13,344 nucleotides of DNA. Source: JBCCFX01 sp039029515. GTDB lineage: Bacteria > Planctomycetota > Phycisphaerae > Phycisphaerales > SM1A02. The notes under the pieces were generated by a model, which searched no databases, was not told the DNA's origin, and worked only from the letters and a program-made list of their open reading frames with translations. The DNA lies in NCBI GenBank assembly GCA_039029515.1, contig JBCCFX010000105.1, positions 1 to 13,344 on the forward strand. The letters are read 5' to 3'. Positions within the stretch are counted from its first letter, which is position 1; the number at the start of each line of letters is the position of its first letter. A program made the position numbers and the translations under genes. Shown here one piece after another: positions 7,259-13,344 of the stretch.

Positions 7259-9018
7259 GCGGCCTTCCCTCCGGCATGGTCAGCGGACTGATCCGGACCG
7301 ACCACGATGTCATCAAGATCATCGCTCTGCGTGACGCGCAGGATTTCTTCCACACTGGTTCGCCCTTCGAGCGCGAGAATCGCACCTTCCTGTCGAAGTG
7401 TCAGTGCACCAGATCGCTGCAGCTCATCGCGCAGTTCGTGCGACGGTGCGCCATGGTGAATCAACCGGCGAATGGCCGGCGTGACTTCCATCACTTCGTA
7501 GATTCCAAGTCGGCCCTGGAATCCGCTGTCGTGACACTGTTGACAGCCAGCCCCCTTCTGGAATGCTCGTCCGACGTGCTCGCGGAGATCAGCTTCCCCC
7601 AGAACTTCTGCCGTTGGGTAGTACTTGGTCTGACAGCCGGGACAGATCGTCCGTGCGAGTCGCTGAGCCACAACGCCGTTCAGCGCGCTTGATAACAGGT
7701 ACGATTCGACACCCATATCGAGTAGTCGTGCAACGGCACCGGCAGAGTCGTTCGTATGCAGGGTCGCGAGCATGAGGTGGCCGGTGAGTGCGGCCTGCAC
7801 CGCGACGCGCGCCGTTTCCTCATCACGAATCTCGCCGACCATGATGATGTCAGGGTCCTGACGCAGAATACTGCGCAGAGCGCGGGCGAACGTGAGCCCG
7901 ATCGAGTCCTGCGCCTGAATCTGGTTGATGAGATCCAACTGGTATTCGACGGGATCTTCCACCGTCACGATGTTGCGTTCGGGGCTGCAGAGCAGGTCGA
8001 GCGCTGAGTACAGCGTCGTGGTCTTCCCGCTGCCCGTTGGCCCGGTGACCAGCACCTGACCGTGCGTCTTCTGCAGCATGTTCTGGAAGCCAATCAACGC
8101 TTCGGTGCGGAATCCGAGTTCATCAAGCCGGATGTTCAGATTGCGCTTGTCCAGCACACGAATCACCAGCTTCTCGCCGAGCAGCGTCGGCATACTGGAG
8201 ACGCGAAGGTCGATCTCGCGGCCTTCAGCCACGATGCGAATACGACCTTCCTGCGGCAATCGCTTCTCGGCGATGTTCATACGACCAATGACCTTCACGC
8301 GCGACACAAGCGCAGCGTGAATGCCCGCCGGCGGCTTCATGAGATCACGCAGCATGCCGTCAACGCGGTATCGAATCCGCGTGCCGCGCGGTTCCGGCTC
8401 GATATGCACATCGCTCGCACCATCGCGCACTGCTGTGAGCAAAGCGATGTTGACGAGGTTCACAATCGGGCTGCCCGTGACCATCGTGTCGATGTCAGTC
8501 GACGGGCCATCGTCAATGCGCTCGCGCTCCACGACGGTGACTTCGGATTCCTCAAGCGATGCGAGGAAGGAATCGATGTCTGTCTGATCGCCGGCGTACT
8601 TCCCGATGTACTCAAGGATGTTGTCGTGCAGCGCGAGGACGGGGCGGATCTTGAATCCCGTCAGGTCCCGAAGACGGTCGAGCTTCGGAAGTGAATCCGG
8701 TTCCGACAGCGCGACGGTTAGCGTATCGTGCACGCGGAACAACGGAAGTGCGGTCAATCGAAGTGCTTCTTCTTCGCCAACCACCGCGAGCAGATGTGGG
8801 TCGACGAGACCATGGCGCAGTACACACGCGGGCTTTCCGTATTGACGAGCCAGCGTCTGTGTCAGTACCGAAGCACTAATGACACCTTCATCCACGAGGA
8901 TCTCACCGAGCTTTCGATTGGACGTTTGCTGGGCGCGCAGCGCCATCTGCAACTGATCTTCCGAGACCAGTCCTTCTGAGATGAGCATCTCGCCAACGCG
9001 TTGACGCGATTCAGCCAT
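7255..9018 (-). CDS. pilB: PilB/GspE assembly ATPase with MshEN-type N-terminal domain
   Basis: 587 residues, full length for a type II/IV secretion ATPase. The N-terminus has two 24-residue motifs starting RVGEML (7-30) and KLGEIL (36-59) separated by 5 residues, the spacing of the c-di-GMP-binding MshEN domain. The catalytic part shows Walker A GPTGSGKTT (326-334, Lys332), the Asp box VTVEDPVEY (351-359), Walker B DIIMVGEIRDEET (390-402, Glu396) and the His box LTGHLMLATLHTND (411-424). A zinc site is formed by Cys459, Cys462, Cys492 and Cys495 in CPGC and CQQC, before the GRLGIYEVM motif. It powers subunit extraction and polymerisation. It lies 2 bases after the STAS gene; AGGAG in a small GAGGA/TCCTC hairpin is about 12 bases before the ATG. 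I see no PilT in the window. Confidence 0.95.
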   Translation of the reverse strand: MAESRQRVGEMLISEGLVSEDQLQMALRAQQTSNRKLGEILVDEGVISASVLTQTLARQYGKPACVLRHGLVDPHLLAVVGEEEALRLTALPLFRVHDTLTVALSEPDSLPKLDRLRDLTGFKIRPVLALHDNILEYIGKYAGDQTDIDSFLASLEESEVTVVERERIDDGPSTDIDTMVTGSPIVNLVNIALLTAVRDGASDVHIEPEPRGTRIRYRVDGMLRDLMKPPAGIHAALVSRVKVIGRMNIAEKRLPQEGRIRIVAEGREIDLRVSSMPTLLGEKLVIRVLDKRNLNIRLDELGFRTEALIGFQNMLQKTHGQVLVTGPTGSGKTTTLYSALDLLCSPERNIVTVEDPVEYQLDLINQIQAQDSIGLTFARALRSILRQDPDIIMVGEIRDEETARVAVQAALTGHLMLATLHTNDSAGAVARLLDMGVESYLLSSALNGVVAQRLARTICPGCQTKYYPTAEVLGEADLREHVGRAFQKGAGCQQCHDSGFQGRLGIYEVMEVTPAIRRLIHHGAPSHELRDELQRSGALTLRQEGAILALEGRTSVEEILRVTQSDDLDDIVVGPDQSADHAGGKAA

Positions 9019-9020
9019 GG

Positions 9021-9356
9021 TTAGAGGAAGCTCCTCACGGCAGCAGATGGATCGTCAAAGGTTTCGAAACGATCGGTAAGTCCGGTGATCTGCAGGACGT
9101 CACGCAGCGTCGGGTTGAGTCCGGTGAGCTTCAGCGTGCGTCCGCCTTGTTCGATGATTGTGGCGAGATCGACGAGCGCTTCGAGACCCTGGCTGTCAAC
9201 GAACGGCATCGCACTGGTGTCGATCACCACGCGGCCGAGCGTGGTGGCGGCCACGGACTGGGCGTGTTCGTTGAACTGTTCGGCGTCTTCGCGCACGAGC
9301 GGCCCGCGCGGGCGAAGCACCATCACAGCGCCCTGTTTTCGTTCTTCGATGTTCAC
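9021..9356 (-). CDS. STAS-domain protein, anti-sigma factor antagonist type
   Basis: 111 residues, essentially one STAS domain. It starts at GTG 9356, overlapping the histidine kinase stop as GTGA. The segment VVIDTSAMPFVDSQGLEALV (43-62) carries the SpoIIAA-type D-S-x-G-L motif with Ser55 at the position phosphorylated in anti-sigma antagonists. GRTLKLTGLNPTLRDVLQITGL (72-93) is the usual second half, with final aromatic FETF. The family switches partners by serine phosphorylation from an HPK/RsbW-like kinase. Here no RsbW-type gene is visible; the coupled neighbours are a histidine kinase and the pilus ATPase. It may relay a signal to the machine or to an anti-sigma kinase elsewhere (inference). 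A DSxGL site makes a phosphorylation-regulated form more likely than a structural one. Confidence 0.9.
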   Translation of the reverse strand: MNIEERKQGAVMVLRPRGPLVREDAEQFNEHAQSVAATTLGRVVIDTSAMPFVDSQGLEALVDLATIIEQGGRTLKLTGLNPTLRDVLQITGLTDRFETFDDPSAAVRSFL

Positions 9357-11314
9357 GGCGTCTGGCCCTCATCAGTACCGAGTGGCAACACGACGTGGAA
9401 TGTGCTTCCGACGTTGATCTGCGAGTCAACGGTCAGTGAGCCGCCATGACGCTGCACGACTTCGTGCGCGAGTGCCAGCCCAAGTCCGGTGCCGCCAATC
9501 GAATCAAGACGCGAGTCGCGTGCGCGCTGGAACTTCTCGAAGATGCGGTCCTGATCCTCGGCGGCGATACCGATGCCGGTGTCCGTGACGTCGACGAGCA
9601 ATTCAGTCTCGGTCGCATCCACCTTGACGGTGACGGTGCCAGCATCGAGCGTGTACTTGAGCGCGTTGCCGAGCAGGTTATGAAAGACCAGCGTGAGCTT
9701 GTCACGATCGCCCTTGATCTTGGGCAGCCGGGGAATCATGTCGAACTTCAGGTCGATCCCACTGTCGCGAGCGGCGGCGGCGTAGTCGTTCTCGAGTTCT
9801 GCGAACAGGTTGTCGAGCCGAATGTCGTTGATGACAAGCTCAACGCCGCCCGCTTCGATCTCCGCGACAGACAGCATGTCGCCGACAATGCGCTCAAGCC
9901 GTGATGCCTCGTGGTTGATGACGTTCAGGCACTGGCCGCGCACTTCAGGATCACGATCTCCGTCTTCAATTGCGGTTTCGACATACATGCGGATGTTGGT
10001 CAGCGGCGTGCGCAGTTCATGGGTTGCCTGCGCGATCAACGCGTTTCGTGATTCCTCGGCAAGGCGGAACTGCGTGATGTCCTCAAGGGCAATCAACGCA
10101 TGGTTGTCGCCGCGATAGTTCACCAGTCGAATGTCAGCACGAATCACATCGCCGGTGTCGTGTGCACGATTCAGTTCCGCCTGTGACGACGTGCCGAGAC
10201 GCTTGCCGAACGTCGAACGCACGAGCGCGAGGACATCCTCGTCACGCACGATCGAAGTCAGATCATTGCCGGCTGCGGCATCCACCGTCGTCTGCATGAG
10301 GACCGCGGCAGCACCGTTGATGTACTGCACATTGAGTTCGCCATCAACGATCATGAGTCCCATACGCATTGCGTTGCATGCATCAGCAAGGCTCTCGCCG
10401 CCATCGCGCGAGGATTCCTCGAAGCGGTCGATAGCGCGCTGTCGAATCTGCTCGCGTCGAAGCGAAGCTTTTTCCGTCAGCAATTCGTTCCACGCTTCTG
10501 CTTCCTTGCCAAGTGTGGTGGAAATCTGAAGTGCGGCCTCTTCGGTCTCGCCTTGCTGAAGCGCGAGCAGCGATTCGCGAATGGCACTGATGGCCCGAAT
10601 GCGATGACGGAGGCGTCGGTACAACAGGAGAAGGACGAGCATCGTGATGGCACCGATGCCGCCAATCGTGGTCTGAATCTGAGCGAACGCGCCGGATGGC
10701 GTCGAGACGGGCATCGCAATGTGCAGCGTCGCCTGGCCGCGCTGCGCAATCTGCACCTGGCGCGTTACGTCGACACGCTGTTCCGTCTGCTGGATCGTGT
10801 CCGGCGATGTCGTTGCGGCGGGCCAATCATCGGGGAATGCATGCACGGTAATTGCGGTGGCATCGCGATCTGCGAGCACGCCGCCCGTGGGCAGGCTCAG
10901 TCGGCAGGTTTCGAGATCAAGCTCCGCGGCAACGCTGGCAAGCAGGCGTCGAACGAGTGCCAGGTCATCGGCCGCCAGCGCGTGTTCAAGTGCAATGGAA
11001 ATCGTGTCTGCGGTTGCAGTCGCCTCATGACGCTGCGTTTCGGCGAGCGCTGTGCGATTCGAGGATTGAACAAGCCAACCCGAGAGGACCATGCCGCACA
11101 GCAGCACGATGGCCAGCACCAGACCCGTCGAAGCAACAGATGCTTCTCCGACGTCCAGGAGTGATTTCCCGACGGCGGCCGTCGACCGTGATGGCGAGTT
11201 CTTTGTCTTCATGGTGTCGTTCACGAGTTCCGAGAACCTGAATCGCCTGGCTGCACGCACCTTGCGGCAGTCAGAACCGTGTCGTTCATCGGCGTGCATC
11301 AGCGCAGCATTCAT
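9353..11314 (-). CDS. Membrane sensor histidine kinase (PAS, HisKA, HATPase)
   Basis: 653 residues from ATG 11314. The start is uncertain: GTG 11317 and ATG 11212 are also in frame and none has a clear ribosome site; 11212 would remove 34 Arg/His-rich residues. Transmembrane helices lie at about 62-82 and 217-232 and enclose an extracytoplasmic sensor domain of about 135 residues that I do not recognise. After a HAMP-like linker (233-285) comes a PAS domain (about 308-415). The HisKA H-box ATHELRTP follows with His432, then N-box HNLLGNALKY (Asn546, Asn550), G1 box DTGIGI (578-583) and G2 box GGTGLGL (607-613). There is no receiver domain and no response regulator gene in view. It heads the pilus operon and overlaps the STAS gene by 4 bases, implying that it senses an envelope signal for this machine. 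Confidence 0.92.
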   Translation of the reverse strand: MNAALMHADERHGSDCRKVRAARRFRFSELVNDTMKTKNSPSRSTAAVGKSLLDVGEASVASTGLVLAIVLLCGMVLSGWLVQSSNRTALAETQRHEATATADTISIALEHALAADDLALVRRLLASVAAELDLETCRLSLPTGGVLADRDATAITVHAFPDDWPAATTSPDTIQQTEQRVDVTRQVQIAQRGQATLHIAMPVSTPSGAFAQIQTTIGGIGAITMLVLLLLYRRLRHRIRAISAIRESLLALQQGETEEAALQISTTLGKEAEAWNELLTEKASLRREQIRQRAIDRFEESSRDGGESLADACNAMRMGLMIVDGELNVQYINGAAAVLMQTTVDAAAGNDLTSIVRDEDVLALVRSTFGKRLGTSSQAELNRAHDTGDVIRADIRLVNYRGDNHALIALEDITQFRLAEESRNALIAQATHELRTPLTNIRMYVETAIEDGDRDPEVRGQCLNVINHEASRLERIVGDMLSVAEIEAGGVELVINDIRLDNLFAELENDYAAAARDSGIDLKFDMIPRLPKIKGDRDKLTLVFHNLLGNALKYTLDAGTVTVKVDATETELLVDVTDTGIGIAAEDQDRIFEKFQRARDSRLDSIGGTGLGLALAHEVVQRHGGSLTVDSQINVGSTFHVVLPLGTDEGQTP

Positions 11315-11370
11315 CACAGCCGTGACAGCGGTGGATGATTGTGGAGACAGGCGTTAACGCAGTTCGGACA

Positions 11371-11390
11371 TGACGGTTATGCGGCCGTCA
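11371..11390. promoter_or_regulatory. Inverted repeat TGACGG-N8-CCGTCA upstream of the kinase operon
   Basis: A perfect 6-base inverted repeat with an 8-base spacer (TTATGCGG), 57 bases before the kinase ATG and inside the predicted 5' untranslated region of the minus-strand operon. It could be an operator for a dimeric regulator or an RNA hairpin in the kinase transcript. A repeat this short can arise by chance. Confidence 0.25.
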
Positions 11391-11489
11391 GATCGAGTGA
11401 GTTTCGGACCTACATGGATGTCGAAAGGAATGTCGACCAGACCTGCTGGGTCCGAGAACAGAGAGAACGCATCGGCGTGGGCCGAAGCG

Positions 11490-11518
11490 TCTATGCTCCG
11501 GACGACTGGTCACTTCAA
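11490..11518 (-). promoter_or_regulatory. Candidate promoter for the kinase-pilus operon
   Basis: On the minus strand, TTGAAG (11518-11513) and CATAGA (11495-11490) are separated by 17 bases. They match the sigma-70 consensus at four and three of six positions. A start near 11483 would give an untranslated leader of about 170 bases before ATG 11314. This is the best candidate I see, but it is weak. Confidence 0.25.
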
Positions 11519-11529
11519 AAAGCCAGTCG
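11503..11529. promoter_or_regulatory. Inverted repeat CGACTGG-N13-CCAGTCG between the divergent promoters
   Basis: A perfect 7-base inverted repeat centred near 11516. It covers the proposed -35 of the leftward kinase promoter and ends 7 bases before the proposed -35 of the rightward his promoter, so a bound protein could affect both. No T-run follows on either strand, so it is not an intrinsic terminator. The operator role is inferred from position only. Confidence 0.35.
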
Positions 11530-11536
11530 AGTCGGC

Positions 11537-11564
11537 TTGACCGATGGAACATCGCGCCTATTGT
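11537..11564 (+). promoter_or_regulatory. Candidate sigma-70 promoter of the his leader and operon
   Basis: TTGACC (11537-11542, five of six consensus bases) and TATTGT (11559-11564, four of six) are separated by 16 bases. A transcript would begin near 11571, only a few bases before the leader ATG at 11574. That would make the histidine-rich leader ORF leaderless or nearly so, which agrees with the absence of a ribosome site in front of it. Confidence 0.5.
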
Positions 11565-11573
11565 CTGATGAAC

Positions 11574-11642
11574 ATGAATCTGTCCCATAACCATCACGCG
11601 AATCACCACCACCACACCTCCACGAGGAGCCGGATGTGTTGA
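11574..11642 (+). CDS. hisL: Histidine-rich leader peptide of the his operon
   Basis: A 22-codon ORF, ATG 11574 to TGA 11640-11642. Residues 5-14 read HNHHANHHHH, that is seven histidines in ten codons (two CAT, five CAC), followed by TSTRSRMC. In-frame ATGs at 11568 and 11544 could extend it to 24 or 32 residues, the longest with one more His, but they lie upstream of the predicted transcript start. No ribosome site is visible. The ORF is followed by an intrinsic terminator and then hisG, the layout of the enterobacterial hisL attenuator, in which ribosome stalling at His codons senses charged tRNA-His. The peptide itself is not expected to have a function. It shows no visible sequence similarity to enterobacterial HisL apart from the His run, so independent origin is possible. 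Confidence 0.85.
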   Translation: MNLSHNHHANHHHHTSTRSRMC

Positions 11643-11684
11643 TGTCCTGATGGAATTCGTTCCTGACCCCACAACGCCGGCTTC
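11626..11684 (+). promoter_or_regulatory. Predicted antiterminator pairing of the his attenuator
   Basis: GGAGCCGG (11626-11633), at the 3' end of the leader ORF, can pair over 8 positions (one G-U) with CCGGCTTC (11677-11684), which is most of the terminator left arm plus its loop. The two folds exclude each other. A ribosome that has reached the leader stop codon at 11640 would cover the upstream arm; a ribosome stalled on the His codons (11586-11615) would leave it free. A competing small hairpin CTCC/GGAG (11618-11629), the pair CCATCA (11591-11596) / TGATGG (11648-11653), and a GGAA-TTCG-TTCC hairpin (11652-11663) are also possible and could set the default state. Pairings were found by eye, without energy calculation. 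Confidence 0.6.
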
Positions 11685-11699
11685 GTGCCGGCGTTTTTT
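11673..11699 (+). terminator. Intrinsic terminator (attenuator) before hisG
   Basis: Perfect 9-base stem AACGCCGGC (11673-11681) / GCCGGCGTT (11687-11695) with loop TTCGT, running into a T-run that ends at 11699. It is directional: the minus strand has no T-run after the stem. It lies 30 bases after the stop of the histidine-rich leader ORF and 65 bases before the hisG ATG, so it would cut transcription before hisG unless the antiterminator forms. Confidence 0.93.
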
Positions 11700-11764
11700 G
11701 TGCCTCCATCGGAAGAGTCACCGGGCGCCACACGAAGTCGAACCCCAGAATCGGAGTTCGAATC

Positions 11765-12640
11765 ATGGTGCTTACCTGTCAGACCCAAACCCTGCGTTTC
11801 GCGCTTCCCAAAGGGCGCATGTATGACGGCATCGCGCGGCTCCTGGCCGATGCAGGCGTTCGCATTCGCGTCTCGTCGCGTGATTATCGGCCGTCCATTG
11901 CCATCGACGATGTCGATGTGAAGATCCTCAAACCGCGGGCGATCGTGGAAATGATGGCCGTAGGGGCCCGCGATCTCGGATTCGCAGGCGCGGATTGGGT
12001 CGCGGAATCCAACGCGGACCTCGTTGAACTGATCGACACGGAACTCGATCCGGTTCGGCTCATCGCCGCCGCCCCAACGCAGCTCCTGATCGATGGCGAT
12101 CTCCCGACCCGCAGAATCACTGTGGCCAGCGAATACGTGAACCTGGCGCAGCGGTGGATTGAGAATCAGGGGATCGATGCGAACTTGCTTCGGTCGTATG
12201 GAGCCACTGAAGTGCTCCCGCCAGAGGATGCCGATTGCATCATCGATAACACTGCGACCGGTGCGACGCTGACGGCAAACAATCTGGAAATCATCGATGA
12301 ACTGATGACATCGTCGACGCGCCTGTATGCAACACGCGAAGCAATGGACGATCCTGCACGACGCGACATCATTGATCGCATCGTCATTCTCATTCGATCC
12401 GTGTTGGAAGCCCGGCGTCGCGTGATGATGGAATTCAATGTGTCGAGTACGAAGCTCGATGATGTGATCGACATGTTGCCGTGCATGCGCGAACCAACCG
12501 TGGCGCCGATGCACGGCGACGCTGGTTATGCGGTCAAGGCTGCCGTTTTGCGAACGGATCTCCCGTCGCTGATTCCGGTCATCAAGGAACGCGGTGGAAC
12601 GGACATTGTCGTGACCACGCCCGAACAGATTGTGATCTGA
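11765..12640 (+). CDS. hisG: ATP phosphoribosyltransferase HisG, long form
   Basis: 291 residues; first step of histidine synthesis, joining ATP and PRPP to give phosphoribosyl-ATP. ATG 11765 has GGAG 8 bases upstream. The N-terminal catalytic domains show RFALPKGRM (11-19), DVKILKPRAI (51-60), GARDLGFAGADWV (67-79), and the PRPP-binding stretch DADCIIDNTATGATLTANNL (155-174), where the ATGATL loop replaces the more usual TGTTL. Residues about 218-291 (LPCMREPTVAP, KAAV, ERGGTDIVV) are the ACT-like regulatory domain that binds histidine in long-form HisG. No HisZ partner is therefore needed and feedback inhibition is expected. It follows the leader peptide and terminator, so transcription is probably under attenuation as well. 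It is separated from hisC by 2 bases. Confidence 0.96.
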   Translation: MVLTCQTQTLRFALPKGRMYDGIARLLADAGVRIRVSSRDYRPSIAIDDVDVKILKPRAIVEMMAVGARDLGFAGADWVAESNADLVELIDTELDPVRLIAAAPTQLLIDGDLPTRRITVASEYVNLAQRWIENQGIDANLLRSYGATEVLPPEDADCIIDNTATGATLTANNLEIIDELMTSSTRLYATREAMDDPARRDIIDRIVILIRSVLEARRRVMMEFNVSSTKLDDVIDMLPCMREPTVAPMHGDAGYAVKAAVLRTDLPSLIPVIKERGGTDIVVTTPEQIVI

Positions 12641-12642
12641 CG

Positions 12643-13344
12643 ATGTCGATGATCGATGCACAACAATCCGCGGCGCTTCGACCGGCGCGACGTCTCAGAG
12701 ACGTCGCGGCGTATCAGCCGCCTGCCCTGTATGACGCGGTCGATCTCTGGCTCGATGCCAATGAAGGCCGCGCACCGTCGGCAGAGGTTCTTGGTGCACT
12801 TGCGTGCCTGCCGGCTGACGACGTGCGCCGCTACGCTCGCCCCGGTTCGCTTGAAGCGGACATCTCGGCACGATTCGGCATCGAAGTCAATCAGGTCGTG
12901 GTGACGAACGGCGGGGACGAGTCGATCGATCGGCTCTGCCGTGCGGTGCTGGATCGTGATCGCGGGCTTGTCCTTCATACACCGACATTTGAGATGATTC
13001 CGCGGAGTGCACGGCTCGCAGACGCTCAGATCCGTGAGGTTCGATGGTGGGACGAGACGTTCCCCGCTGGTGCCATGGTGCACGCAATCGATGCGTCGAC
13101 CGGCATGGTGGCAGTCGTTTCACCGAACAACCCGACGGGATCGGTCATCGCGACACCGGACCTCATCACGATCGCAGATCGCGCGGCTGCGGTTGGCGCG
13201 GTCGTCATGGTGGACTTCGCGTACATCGAATTCGCAGACGCGGACCCGACGCTCGAACTTCTCCAACGCGAGAACGTGGCGGTTGTTCGTACATTCTCCA
13301 AGGCGTGGGGAATGGCAGGACTTCGTGTTGGATATACGCTGACA
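12643..13344 (+). CDS. hisC: Histidinol-phosphate aminotransferase HisC (3' end beyond window)
   Basis: First 234 residues of a fold-type I PLP aminotransferase; the usual length is about 350-370, so roughly a third is missing at the window edge. It starts at ATG 12643, 2 bases after the hisG stop; ATG 12649 is an alternative. Motifs: LDANEG (37-42), RRYARPGS (62-69), TNGGDESIDRLCRAV (88-102), SPNNPTG (160-166, PLP-contacting Asn), VDFAYIEF (190-197, with Asp191 and Tyr194), and TFSKAWGMAGLRVGY (217-231) with Lys220 as the Schiff-base lysine. HisC converts imidazole-acetol phosphate to histidinol phosphate with glutamate. The LDANE start and RYARPGS pattern favour HisC over other class I/II aminotransferases, and the hisG neighbour supports it. 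In enterobacteria hisD lies between hisG and hisC; here it does not. Confidence 0.93.
   Translation, partial: MSMIDAQQSAALRPARRLRDVAAYQPPALYDAVDLWLDANEGRAPSAEVLGALACLPADDVRRYARPGSLEADISARFGIEVNQVVVTNGGDESIDRLCRAVLDRDRGLVLHTPTFEMIPRSARLADAQIREVRWWDETFPAGAMVHAIDASTGMVAVVSPNNPTGSVIATPDLITIADRAAAVGAVVMVDFAYIEFADADPTLELLQRENVAVVRTFSKAWGMAGLRVGYTLT

Noticed and set aside
9026..9038. Small inverted repeat GAGGA-AGC-TCCTC at the end of the STAS gene as a terminator
   Set aside because: Only 5 pairs with no T-run, and it overlaps the coding end and the ribosome site of the ATPase gene; at most it tunes translation.
11339..11590. 83-codon plus-strand ORF overlapping the his leader
   Set aside because: It starts with TTG without a ribosome site, spans the promoter region, and ends inside the leader ORF in another frame; it shows no recognisable protein features.
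11571..11764. T-box riboswitch upstream of hisG
   Set aside because: The leader is too short after the predicted start and I see no T-box core sequence or specifier stem; the His-codon ORF explains the terminator better.
11603..12661. 352-codon ORF antisense to hisG
   Set aside because: Shadow of hisG codon bias: His/Arg-rich, no domain features, and it would run through the terminator; hisG is unambiguous on the other strand.

Overview
The window is a GC-rich bacterial segment. I read it as probably Planctomycetota, most likely a Phycisphaerae-type genome. This rests only on protein style: a PilV/GspI-like prepilin whose body resembles planctomycete prepilins, an Ala-Phe prepilin cleavage site on the main pseudopilin, and a hybrid PilMNO/GspG gene set. 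No 16S rRNA or other decisive marker is present, so the phylum is an inference.

Positions 1-11314 hold one long minus-strand operon for a type IV pilus / type II secretion-like envelope machine. In transcription order (right to left) it encodes a membrane sensor histidine kinase, a STAS-domain protein, the PilB/GspE assembly ATPase, the PilC/GspF platform protein, the alignment complex PilM, PilN and PilO, and a GspC/PilP-like clamp protein. These are followed by the GspG-type major pseudopilin and three minor prepilins (GspH/FimT-like, a very large GspJ-like one, and a PilV/GspI-like one cut by the left edge). Most junctions are 4-base ATGA or GTGA overlaps or gaps of a few bases, which suggests translational coupling. 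The only long gaps (138 and 131 bases) flank the major pseudopilin gene, and the downstream one carries a strong RNA hairpin. No secretin, retraction ATPase or prepilin peptidase is in view.

Positions 11315-11764 are a divergent control region. Toward the right it carries a candidate promoter, a short ORF of 22 codons in which seven of ten consecutive codons are histidine, and a perfect intrinsic terminator 65 bases before hisG. This is the arrangement of a ribosome-mediated histidine attenuator. Sequence near the end of the leader ORF can pair with the terminator's left arm as an antiterminator. The region also has two inverted repeats that could be operators.

Positions 11765-13344, plus strand, carry hisG (long form, complete) and hisC (cut by the right edge), separated by 2 bases: the start of a histidine biosynthesis operon. 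The most notable result is the his leader/attenuator. Next come the kinase-STAS pair heading a pilus operon and the GspJ-like minor pseudopilin with two tandem C-terminal domains.
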